64,000 nucleotides of DNA from Marinomonas posidonica_A (GTDB taxonomy: Bacteria; Pseudomonadota; Gammaproteobacteria; Pseudomonadales; Marinomonadaceae). Shown one piece after another: positions 17,612 to 25,525 of the stretch (position 1 is the first letter of the stretch; every line of letters begins with the position of its first letter). The position numbers and the translations under genes are program-made. The notes under the pieces are model-generated. The model saw only the letters and a program-made list of their open reading frames with translations. It was not told where the DNA came from and did not search any database. The stretch is taken from positions 62,001-126,000 of the forward strand of contig NZ_JBHZSP010000006.1 of NCBI RefSeq assembly GCF_043643765.1, written 5' to 3'.

Positions 17612-17630
17612 CATTCGATGATATCGAATG
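17612..17630. promoter_or_regulatory. LysR-type palindrome CATTCGATGATATCGAATG
   Basis: A perfect palindrome with 8-bp arms and a 3-base centre, containing T-N11-A. It lies 34 bases from the LysR start and about 95 bases from the DUF1302 start. The half site CATTCGAT recurs at 13418-13425 before the sulfatase gene. Confidence 0.6.
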
Positions 17631-17725
17631 GTTGATTCAGTTTAAAGGGTTTTTCTGAAAGGTTGCTGTAATTTACATTTAGCTTGTTCTTAAAACATAA
17701 AAATAAAATTTGAGAGGAAGAACAC

Positions 17726-19348
17726 GTGAAAACAATCAACTCGACGCCATTTAGGCTGAAAGCGCTTGCGCTCGCAATTGTTTCTAGCACATCTACAGCT
17801 TATGCATTTCAGATAGATACAAGCAATTCTGATTTGAGAATGAGCTTAAATAATACGGTGAAATACAGTACGGCTTTTCGTCTTAAAGATCAGTCCGATG
17901 CTTTATCAACAGGAGATGCTGTCAAAAACTTAGATGATGGTAACAATAACTTTGATAAAGGTTTGGTTTCCAATCGTTTGGATTTATTCAGTGAATTTGA
18001 TGTTTCGTATCAAGATCGTTTTGGTGTGCGTCTAAGTGGCGCGGCCTGGTACGACGCCGAATACAACAAAAAAAATGATAATGATACCTCCACTTCAAAT
18101 AGTCCCGTTACTAACGAGTTTGTCGATAATACTAAAAAAGTAATGGGTGATGATGCCGAAATATTAGACGCCTTTGTATATGCTCGATTCCCTTTTAAAG
18201 ATGGAATGGAAGGTACGGTGCGCGTAGGTCGCCACTCTCTTTTGTGGGGTGAAAGCTTGTTCTATGGCGCGAATGGTGTTGCTGCGGCAAACGGCCCTAT
18301 GGACATTGTTAAGCTAACCTCGGTTCCGGGTTCAAAGACGAAAGAAACCATTCGTCCTACTGGTAAAGTCTCTTTAGATCTGCCTTTGACAGACACCGTT
18401 TCTCTTGGTGCATTTGTGGGTTACGAATGGGAGAAGTCGCGTTTGCCTCCACAAGGTGCGTATTTGTCCGCGGGTGATCCAGTTGAAGGTACTTCGGTCA
18501 AAACATTTGGCCCAAATCAATTTACAAATGAATCCGATATGGATGCTTCAGACTCAGGTCAATATGGTCTGCAACTTCGTATCACCGATTATGATTCTGA
18601 TGTGGATTATGGTTTTTACGCGACCCGTTATCATGCCGCTGGGCCTAGCAACAACTACTTTATTCCTACTGGTCCTGGTACAGGCACCTACCGTTGGGCG
18701 TTTGCTGAAGGCATTGAATCCTACGGGGCGAGTATGGCCAAAACGGTCGGTCGTTGGAGTCTTGCCGGTGAAGTGTCATATCGTATGAATGCGCCATTAA
18801 ACAGCGTTTCTCAAGATGACCCCAATCGCAATTTTGATAATGATAAAAATCCAGGGTATGCCGTCGGTGAGACCGCGCATGCTCAGTTTAGCTGGATAGC
18901 AAATGTGCCTACTTTTATCGCTCAAGAAGCCTCATTTTTAGGGGAAATTGCTTGGAATACGGTTGTTAAAACCACGAAGAATAAAGAGATGGCTAACCCT
19001 CTAGCAGACAAGTCTGCTGTTGCAATACGAATGATCTACAGCCCGCAATATCGTCAAGTCTTTGATGGTGTTGATTTAAACCCAACCATAGGTATAAGCC
19101 GAGCATTTGGTAAATCTGGCGCATTAGGGCCTGCTTTTGGTGTCGACGGCGGTGGTGATATTAACTTAGGTCTAAAAGCGGTTTACCTAAATAAGTGGAA
19201 TTTCTCCATGAACTACGTGACTTATTATGGTGAGGAAGGTCCTTTCTTGACCGATGGGCCTAATGCTGGTGATAAGCCAAGGGCTCAGTTTAAACAAGCT
19301 CTAAAAGATCGTGATTTTATCTCTGCCTCTGTTAGTACCACCTTTTAA
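17726..19348 (+). CDS. DUF1302 family outer-membrane barrel protein
   Basis: A 540-residue exported protein starting at GTG, with GAGAGGAAG just upstream. The signal peptide runs to the AYA near residue 27. The mature part fits DUF1302: LRMSLNNTVKYSTAFRLKDQ near the start, the conserved DAFVYARFPFKDGMEGTVRV and GRHSLLWGESLFYGANGVA segments, and a C terminus ending ASVSTTF with terminal Phe, as for outer-membrane barrels. DUF1302 genes commonly accompany DUF1329, YCF48-like and MMPL genes in degraders of hydrophobic compounds. Here the DUF1329 gene follows after 16 bases. A role in substrate passage across the outer membrane is inferred. Confidence 0.88.
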   Translation: MKTINSTPFRLKALALAIVSSTSTAYAFQIDTSNSDLRMSLNNTVKYSTAFRLKDQSDALSTGDAVKNLDDGNNNFDKGLVSNRLDLFSEFDVSYQDRFGVRLSGAAWYDAEYNKKNDNDTSTSNSPVTNEFVDNTKKVMGDDAEILDAFVYARFPFKDGMEGTVRVGRHSLLWGESLFYGANGVAAANGPMDIVKLTSVPGSKTKETIRPTGKVSLDLPLTDTVSLGAFVGYEWEKSRLPPQGAYLSAGDPVEGTSVKTFGPNQFTNESDMDASDSGQYGLQLRITDYDSDVDYGFYATRYHAAGPSNNYFIPTGPGTGTYRWAFAEGIESYGASMAKTVGRWSLAGEVSYRMNAPLNSVSQDDPNRNFDNDKNPGYAVGETAHAQFSWIANVPTFIAQEASFLGEIAWNTVVKTTKNKEMANPLADKSAVAIRMIYSPQYRQVFDGVDLNPTIGISRAFGKSGALGPAFGVDGGGDINLGLKAVYLNKWNFSMNYVTYYGEEGPFLTDGPNAGDKPRAQFKQALKDRDFISASVSTTF

Positions 19349-19364
19349 TTTTTGGAGAATGATA

Positions 19365-20726
19365 ATGTATAACAATAAAAAACACTCTCTTAGTGTGTTA
19401 GTTGCATCTGCAGTATTAGGTTGTTTTTCAATGGCTTCTAATGCAGCTGTTAGCCCTGAACAAGCCGCTCGATTAGGTGCGGATTTAACGCCTTTTGGTG
19501 CTGAAAAAGCAGGCAGTGCTGATGGTTCTATTCCTGCGTGGACTGGAGGATATAACAAACCTATCCCTGGCGAACAGTTAGGCGGTAAACGTCTTGATCC
19601 TTTTGCTGATGAGAAGCCTTTGTATACTGTGACTGCGGCGAATATGGATGAGTATGCTGAAAAATTAACGGATGGTGTGAAGGCGATGCTGAAAAAGTAC
19701 CCAGACACATATCGTTTGAACGTTTACCCAACACATAGAACGGCAACAGCACCAGATTGGGTTTATAACTTTACCGCTCAAAATGCATTAAAAGCCACTT
19801 TAAAAGGCCATGATCTTGAGGGTGGATATGGTGGTATTCCGTTTCCGATCCCGAAAAATGGGTTGGAAGCCATTAATAACCATCGTTTAGCGTGGCGTGG
19901 CGTGAGTTGGGAAACGGAAATTAATCAGTATCAAATCACCTCAAGCGGTAAGGTGGTATTGACAACAGATGGTTTATTGAAGGTGCAAAAGCCTTATTAC
20001 TTCGAAGAGGGATCGAGCGAAGAGTTTGATGGGTATTTTAACGAAATTAACTTAGAAAATTATGGGCCGCCAATTCGTGCAGGTGAAAGGATTGTTGGTC
20101 GTACTAATCTACAAGCAGATAAATCGCAATCTTACGTTTACCTAACGGGTCAACGTCGTGTTCGTAAGTTGCCGAATGCTTGCTGCGATACGCCTACTCC
20201 AGCAACAGCGGGCTTGATGTCCTTCGATGAGCTAAGTGTTTTTTCAGGTCGTACTGATGTGTTTGATTGGAAGTTGTTGGGTAAGAAAGAAATCTTGATT
20301 CCATACAATGAAAATCGCTTCCTTCAGTATAGTGACGATCAAATTGTTTCTGGTAACCACATTAACCCTGAAACGGTTCGTTGGGAGTTACACCGTGTTT
20401 GGGTGGTAGAGGCCACACTTGCTGAAGGTAAACGCCATCAAGCAGTCCGTAGCCGTTACTACTTAGATGAAGATACTTGGCAGGCATCTTTGGGTGATCG
20501 CTGGGATTCAAATGGTGAACTTTGGAAAACATTATGGCAGTTCAATTACGTTATGCCTGAGTTCCCTGGCACCATTCCGCAAACCTTTGGTTTTTATAAT
20601 TTGCTCTCAGGTGAAGCGTATGTGGCGAACGTGATGAATGATAAATCATTTCACAATAAGCCAGTCGCACGTTTTCCTACCAGTACTTTCACTGGTCAAG
20701 GTTTGGCGCGTCAGGGTACACGATAA
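19365..20726 (+). CDS. DUF1329 family periplasmic/outer-membrane protein
   Basis: About 453 residues with a signal peptide (SLSVLVASAVLGCFSMASNAAV). DUF1329 proteins are distantly related to the lipoprotein-carrier LolA/LolB fold. Family features are DLTPFGAEKAGSADGSIPAWTGGY at the mature N terminus, RRVRKLPNACCDTPTPATAGL, DVFDWKLLGKKEILIPYNENRF and the aromatic-rich C terminus with WVVEATLAEGKRHQAVRSRYYLDEDTW. Start chosen at ATG 19365, seven bases after TTTGGAG. It ends the DUF1302-DUF1329 transcript, as a terminator follows. It may shuttle a hydrophobic substrate through the periplasm (inference). Confidence 0.88.
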   Translation: MYNNKKHSLSVLVASAVLGCFSMASNAAVSPEQAARLGADLTPFGAEKAGSADGSIPAWTGGYNKPIPGEQLGGKRLDPFADEKPLYTVTAANMDEYAEKLTDGVKAMLKKYPDTYRLNVYPTHRTATAPDWVYNFTAQNALKATLKGHDLEGGYGGIPFPIPKNGLEAINNHRLAWRGVSWETEINQYQITSSGKVVLTTDGLLKVQKPYYFEEGSSEEFDGYFNEINLENYGPPIRAGERIVGRTNLQADKSQSYVYLTGQRRVRKLPNACCDTPTPATAGLMSFDELSVFSGRTDVFDWKLLGKKEILIPYNENRFLQYSDDQIVSGNHINPETVRWELHRVWVVEATLAEGKRHQAVRSRYYLDEDTWQASLGDRWDSNGELWKTLWQFNYVMPEFPGTIPQTFGFYNLLSGEAYVANVMNDKSFHNKPVARFPTSTFTGQGLARQGTR

Positions 20727-20760
20727 GTTTATTTAATGTTTGATTAATCTTGTTTCTTTT

Positions 20761-20824
20761 GTATCAAAGGGTGAGTTTTGCCTTCCCCCTTTTGGCTTTA
20801 CTCGTCCTTTGATACAGGTTTTTA
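20761..20824 (+). terminator. Terminator after DUF1329
   Basis: GTATCAAAGG pairs with CCTTTGATAC across a 35-base loop, followed by GGTTTTT. It separates the DUF1302-DUF1329 pair from the alpha/beta hydrolase operon. Confidence 0.6.
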
Positions 20825-20896
20825 ACAGATTGATGAGTTTAATTTTTGCAAATCAAGCTGTTTGTTCGCTTTCAAATAAAAGAAGTTGGAGTATTT

Positions 20897-22054
20897 ATGT
20901 TTCGTTACTTTCCCACTAATTACCCATGGGATCTTTCTATTAACCTTGCTTTAGAAATGGGCGCTCGTATTGGTGAGATCCAAGAGATGTGCGCACCATT
21001 GAAAGAAGCAGCTGATGCTAAGGATGCTGCGGGCTCAAAAGCGTTTCGTGAAAGTTGGGAGCGCATGGCGGATAAGTTATGTGTGTTAGCGGAAGAAGAT
21101 GAAAAGCGTGGTCGTATGATATCCGCTGGTGATAAATATGGACGTGCAGCGACTTATTATTTAACGGCTGAGCGTCTGCAAGGGCATGGTTCACCGGGTC
21201 GAGAAGCGTTATATAAGCGTTTCCAAGACATCTTTGCTCGTGGTCTTGAATTGTCTAAAGAGAATTGTGAGTTAGTTCAGATTCCGTATGAAGGAAAGTA
21301 CCTTTCTGCATTGTATGTTAGAGCAGAAGGCGTGGAAGGCAAAGCGCCTGTGTTAGTGCAGGTGAACGGTTTGGATTCAACAAAAGAAATGAAATACCGA
21401 GTAGGTTTGCCTGCTTGGTTAGCGAAACGCGGCGTCTCTTCATTAATTGTGGATCAGCCTGGTACAGGCGATGCCATTCGTCAACAAGGTTTTACTGCGC
21501 GCTTCGACAGTGAGCATTGGGCAAGCCGAGTAGTGGATTGGTTGGAAACACGTGAAGAAATTGATGCGAAACGTATTGGTATGGAAGGTGTATCTCTGGG
21601 TGGTTACTACTGTCCTCGTGCGGTAGCGTTTGAGCCAAGATTTGCTTGTGGCGTAGTTTGGGGAGCGAACCATGACTGGCGTGATGTACAAAAACGTCGT
21701 TTAGAAAAAGAAGGCAGTTTTCCGGTTCCACATTATTGGGAACACGTGCGTTGGGTTTGGGGTGCAAAAGACATGGATGAGTTCATGGAGATTGCGGAAA
21801 AAGTTCACCTTGATGGCGTTCTGGATCGCATTAAAGTGCCATTCCTTGTGACCCACGGCGAAAAAGATTCACAAATCCCGCTGAAATGGGCTCATCGTAC
21901 CTATGAACAATTGGTGAACAGCCCTAACCGAGAGCTAAAAGTTTTTACCGATCGTGAAGGTGGTGTGCAGCACTCTAGCTTTGATAATTCAGCTAACGCT
22001 GGCGCTTACATCGCTGATTGGGTAGCTGAAACGCTTAAAGGCCATACAGCCTAA
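20897..22054 (+). CDS. Alpha/beta hydrolase, C-C hydrolase-like
   Basis: About 385 residues, cytoplasmic. An N-terminal helical domain (about residues 1-125, rich in charged helices) precedes the hydrolase core. The nucleophile elbow is MEGVSLGGYY, the acid lies in THGEKDSQIP and the histidine in GGVQHSSFDN. This layout recalls the FrsA-like / 2,6-dihydropseudooxynicotine-hydrolase group, some of which cleave C-C bonds of diketo or phenolic ketone substrates. Start at ATG 20897 has TTGGAG upstream. It heads a run of closely spaced genes: the VOC dioxygenase follows after 19 bases. It would fit hydrolysis of a ring-cleavage product or of an acylated phenol. Confidence 0.85.
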   Translation: MFRYFPTNYPWDLSINLALEMGARIGEIQEMCAPLKEAADAKDAAGSKAFRESWERMADKLCVLAEEDEKRGRMISAGDKYGRAATYYLTAERLQGHGSPGREALYKRFQDIFARGLELSKENCELVQIPYEGKYLSALYVRAEGVEGKAPVLVQVNGLDSTKEMKYRVGLPAWLAKRGVSSLIVDQPGTGDAIRQQGFTARFDSEHWASRVVDWLETREEIDAKRIGMEGVSLGGYYCPRAVAFEPRFACGVVWGANHDWRDVQKRRLEKEGSFPVPHYWEHVRWVWGAKDMDEFMEIAEKVHLDGVLDRIKVPFLVTHGEKDSQIPLKWAHRTYEQLVNSPNRELKVFTDREGGVQHSSFDNSANAGAYIADWVAETLKGHTA

Positions 22055-22073
22055 ATCCAAAGAGGATATAAGA

Positions 22074-23027
22074 ATGAAAATAGTAGGTTTAGAAAGCATC
22101 GTTTTTGGGGTTGAGGATGTGCCTGGTTGCGCTACTTTTCTGACGGATTACGGTTTGTTTCCTGTTGATGTCACTGATAAAGGCGGCCGTTTTGAAGCAT
22201 TAGATGGTACTTCTGTTGTGTTAGCTCACGCTGACGATGACAGTTTGCCTGCGAGTATTGGTAATGGCTGCATGATGCGTAAAACCATTATGGGCGTAGC
22301 GGATGAAGCTACTATCCAAGCGATTACCGCAGAGTTAAGTAAAGATCGCGAGGTACGTAAGCTAAGCGACGGTTCAATCGAATCTACCGATGATTCAGGT
22401 TTTGTTATTGGTTTTAAAGTTACTGAACGTAAACAGCTAACCTTGCCAGGTGAAATCTCGAACGTACCAGGTTCGCCATTTCAACGCCCAGTAAACCATC
22501 TTGCGGTTAATGACGACGCAGAACAAATACGTCCACGCACACTGTCGCACATCGTTTATTTTGTGCCTGACCCAGTCAAAGCGGAAGCGTTTTATGTGGA
22601 GCGTTTAGGGTTCCGTTGTACTGATCGTTTTGAAGGCACTGGACCATTCTTACAACCTGCTGGCACTTTAGATCATCACACACACTTTTTGATTGGTGCG
22701 CCACCATTTATGCAGGGTGTAGAGCATTTTACGTTCCATTTTGGCGGTCCAACTGAGATGATGCAAAATGGCTCTCGCTTTATTGAAAAGGGTTATCAGG
22801 CGTTTTGGGGGCCAGGTCGACACATCTTCGGATCAAATTGGTTTTGGTACTTTAACAGTCCATTTGGTTGCCATATCGAGATGGATGCAGACATGGATTT
22901 GCATGATGAAAACTGGGAACCTCGTGTTGCAACCTCTGATGCAGACACCTCACAGACTTTTCTCATGCGTTATAGAGATAAATGGGCCCCGGGTAAAGAT
23001 TCAGGTAAAAACGGCGCATACGAATAG
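22074..23027 (+). CDS. VOC-family extradiol dioxygenase-like protein, copy 1
   Basis: A 317-residue protein with two vicinal-oxygen-chelate modules. The N-terminal one (MKIVGLESIVFGVEDVPGCATFL) is degenerate. The C-terminal one carries probable iron ligands: His in LSHIVYFVPDPV near residue 160, His in GVEHFTFHFGG near residue 220, and Glu in FGCHIEMDADMD near residue 267. Length and domain order suit type I extradiol (catechol 2,3- or biphenyl-diol) dioxygenases. It lies between the C-C hydrolase-like gene and the MFS gene, a common pairing for meta-cleavage. A second VOC dioxygenase lies at 34.6 kb. Confidence 0.85.
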   Translation: MKIVGLESIVFGVEDVPGCATFLTDYGLFPVDVTDKGGRFEALDGTSVVLAHADDDSLPASIGNGCMMRKTIMGVADEATIQAITAELSKDREVRKLSDGSIESTDDSGFVIGFKVTERKQLTLPGEISNVPGSPFQRPVNHLAVNDDAEQIRPRTLSHIVYFVPDPVKAEAFYVERLGFRCTDRFEGTGPFLQPAGTLDHHTHFLIGAPPFMQGVEHFTFHFGGPTEMMQNGSRFIEKGYQAFWGPGRHIFGSNWFWYFNSPFGCHIEMDADMDLHDENWEPRVATSDADTSQTFLMRYRDKWAPGKDSGKNGAYE

Positions 23028-23078
23028 CCTATTTTAATTAAGTGTAAAAAAACAAGAGTTTGATTATAAATCGAGAGG

Positions 23079-23123
23079 CTTTTACGGGGGGGAGCAGTGA
23101 TGTTTATTACTGCCTCGTAAAAG
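23079..23123 (+). other. Hairpin in the gap between VOC and MFS genes
   Basis: CTTTTACG pairs with CGTAAAAG, and inside it GCAGT pairs with ACTGC; a G7 run forms a bulge. There is no T tract, so it is not a classical terminator. It may modulate the amount of downstream transporter mRNA, or be a palindromic intergenic repeat. Confidence 0.4.
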
Positions 23124-23264
23124 TTGTAAGCGGCAAATGTGCAGCTACCACGAAATAACAATAAACAAAGTGGATGACAATAGTATGTTGATGATATCTG
23201 TGAGATACGGGATTTTTTGCTTTACGGATCGAAGAGAAGCAGCCTTTCTAACGGGAGGTGTACG

Positions 23265-24425
23265 ATGAGCTATCGTTTTGGATTTAAAGGTAACCTCGCT
23301 TTGATGGTTTCCCATTGTGCTGGTATGTTGGATTTAGTCGCTCTTCCTTTGTGGATCGGTGTGTTGGTTTCTTACTATAAGCTGGATAGTCAGCAATCTG
23401 GTAGCTTAGTCACTTTATTCCTAATTGGTGCAGTCTGTGCCAGTTTATTTATAGCCCCTAAATTCAAGCGCCTTAACACTCGTTTGGTTGCTACATTTGG
23501 TTTTTTTGTATCGGGTTTATGCTTTGTTTGCGCCTCACAAACGTCTGAATTTGTGTTGTTGGCTGCATTGCATTTTGTCGCTGGTTTGAGTGCAAGTTCA
23601 GCATTGAGTATGGCTCATGGCACTCTAGCTCGCGGTGAAAATCCTCATAAGTTGTTTGCTATTGCAGGCTTTACGTTAGGCGTAATGGGGTTCTTTTTCA
23701 TGGGGGCAACTCCTAACATCACTCAGGCCGTCGGAGGGTATTCACTATTTATTATCTTTGGCGGAATTATGTTGTTGGCTTCGTTTGTTTGCTTATTAAC
23801 TTTCCCTTCATTGAGCGCCGCTGAAAAACAACAGGAGTCACTAACTAAGGCTGAAAAAATTCCAACTAGTGTTTGGTATGGCATTGTTGGTATTAGTTTA
23901 ATGGCAATTACTCAGGCTATGACCTTTAGCTTTATGGAGCGAGTAGGGAACGAAAGGGGATTCGCTACTGACTCTATTACTATGGTTTTGATTGCTCTAG
24001 CGTTGATTAATATTGTCGCAGCGGCCCTAGCAGGGATTTTGGAAAAGCGTATTTCGACCCGTGTCGTCTTATTTTCAGGCCCAGTTCTGCAAATTCTTTT
24101 GTCTAATATCATGATGAACTCAACAGGTTTTGCTCTCTACGCTGCTTCCGCTGCATTTTTTGTTTCTATTATGTTGTTTACTCATACTTTTGTGTTTGGG
24201 TTATTGGCCCGTTTAGATACATCGGGTCGTGCTATGGCAGCAACGCCAGCAATGCTAATGATAGGGGCTGCCATTGGTCCTATTTTAGGTGGAACCATTA
24301 TTAAGTTAGCGGGTTACCATGGTATTGGTATTGCCGCATTAGTATTTGGATCCATTTCACTTATTTGCTTCATGCGTGTTTTCAGAAGTAGTTCAGCGGT
24401 GGCTCAATCTGAGTCAGTGGTGTGA
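23265..24425 (+). CDS. MFS transporter
   Basis: About 386 residues with roughly 12 transmembrane segments in the inner membrane. The first segments are LALMVSHCAGMLDLVALPLWIGVLV and SGSLVTLFLIGAVCASLF; a central loop near residues 190-205 (SLSAAEKQQESLTKAEK) separates the two halves. An excellent ribosome binding site (GGGAGGTG) fixes the start at ATG 23265. It is likely to move an aromatic acid or pathway product. The next gene starts within ten bases of its stop codon, so it is part of the transport-catabolism operon. Confidence 0.88.
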   Translation: MSYRFGFKGNLALMVSHCAGMLDLVALPLWIGVLVSYYKLDSQQSGSLVTLFLIGAVCASLFIAPKFKRLNTRLVATFGFFVSGLCFVCASQTSEFVLLAALHFVAGLSASSALSMAHGTLARGENPHKLFAIAGFTLGVMGFFFMGATPNITQAVGGYSLFIIFGGIMLLASFVCLLTFPSLSAAEKQQESLTKAEKIPTSVWYGIVGISLMAITQAMTFSFMERVGNERGFATDSITMVLIALALINIVAAALAGILEKRISTRVVLFSGPVLQILLSNIMMNSTGFALYAASAAFFVSIMLFTHTFVFGLLARLDTSGRAMAATPAMLMIGAAIGPILGGTIIKLAGYHGIGIAALVFGSISLICFMRVFRSSSAVAQSESVV

Positions 24426-24433
24426 GGTGGATG

Positions 24434-25525
24434 ATGTTGTATAAAAATACTACCGAGACATCCGCCACCTCGGTTAACTTTTGGCGCAAACTTGGCCGCT
24501 ATACCATCATGGCATTGTTACTTTGTCGTATTGATGGTGCTGTTTCAGCCGTTGCGGATGCGATAGAACGCCCTGCTATAAAGTCTCACCTAGTAGAGCA
24601 TTCAGTGTTAATGGCTGCATCTTATGCAGGAGATCATCTGATTGCTGTTGGTGAGCGTGGGTTAATTCTCCGTTCAGATGATGAAGGGAAAAGCTGGCAG
24701 CAGCAACCCTCACCAGTCAGTGTGACCTTAACAGGAGTCGATTTTTCAGATGAAAAAATTGGCTATGCGATTGGTCATGGTGGCATCGTGTTGCGTACGA
24801 CGAATGGCGGGGCAGAGTGGAAGGTTCTACTGGACGGTCGCACTCTCGCTCAAAATTTGTTGCAACAAGCCGAAGCCTCCAAGGACGAAGAGGCTATTTA
24901 TCAGGCAAAATTGTTAGTCTCCGATGGCCCTGATAAACCTTTTTTAGACATGTTGTTACTCGGCCCAGATCATTTAATTGTGGTCGGTGCTTACGGCTTG
25001 GCACTGGAAACCAAGGATGGAGGAAAAACCTGGGGCTCTTGGATGGGGCGGATTCAAAACTACTTTGGCTTTCATTTATACAGCATTCGCAAGCAGGCTG
25101 ATCGTATTCTGATTGCCGGTGAACAGGGCTTTATTGCACTTTCAAAGGACAATGGTCAAACCTTCGATATTCTTGATACTCCATACGAAGGAAGTTTTTT
25201 CACGGCTCAATTATCCGGGAAGAGCACACTTGTTCTTGCTGGACTTCGTGGAAATACCTTTGTTTCCAATAATAATGGCGATGTTTGGGAAAGCATTAAA
25301 AACCCAATTAATGCCTCTATTTTTGCGTCTTTTATGAATGGAAATGGTCAAGTGATTATGGCCAATCAGGCTGGGATTCTACTTGGTTTAACCGAAAATC
25401 GGTTAGTGCCACTTACACGTAAACGCCTTCCACCTCTTAACAACATGCTAGAAAAAGCCAATGGTAGTGTTCTTGCTTTAAGCATTAATGGGCCTGTTTC
25501 CATTGATGTAGGAGATTTGAAATGA
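24434..25525 (+). CDS. YCF48-like beta-propeller protein (exported)
   Basis: About 363 residues with an N-terminal hydrophobic segment (YTIMALLLCRIDGAVSAVA) that is probably a signal peptide or anchor. The mature part is a run of BNR/YCF48-type blades, for example AVGERGLILRSDDEGKSWQQ, AIGHGGIVLRTTNGGAEWKV and VVGAYGLALETKDGGKTWGS. Such proteins form a periplasmic propeller and are regularly encoded beside MMPL transporters and DUF1329/DUF1302 genes. Its stop overlaps the start of the MMPL gene (ATGA), so the two are translationally coupled. GTG 24422 and ATG 24431 are alternative starts; GAGG spacing favours ATG 24434. Confidence 0.88.
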   Translation: MLYKNTTETSATSVNFWRKLGRYTIMALLLCRIDGAVSAVADAIERPAIKSHLVEHSVLMAASYAGDHLIAVGERGLILRSDDEGKSWQQQPSPVSVTLTGVDFSDEKIGYAIGHGGIVLRTTNGGAEWKVLLDGRTLAQNLLQQAEASKDEEAIYQAKLLVSDGPDKPFLDMLLLGPDHLIVVGAYGLALETKDGGKTWGSWMGRIQNYFGFHLYSIRKQADRILIAGEQGFIALSKDNGQTFDILDTPYEGSFFTAQLSGKSTLVLAGLRGNTFVSNNNGDVWESIKNPINASIFASFMNGNGQVIMANQAGILLGLTENRLVPLTRKRLPPLNNMLEKANGSVLALSINGPVSIDVGDLK

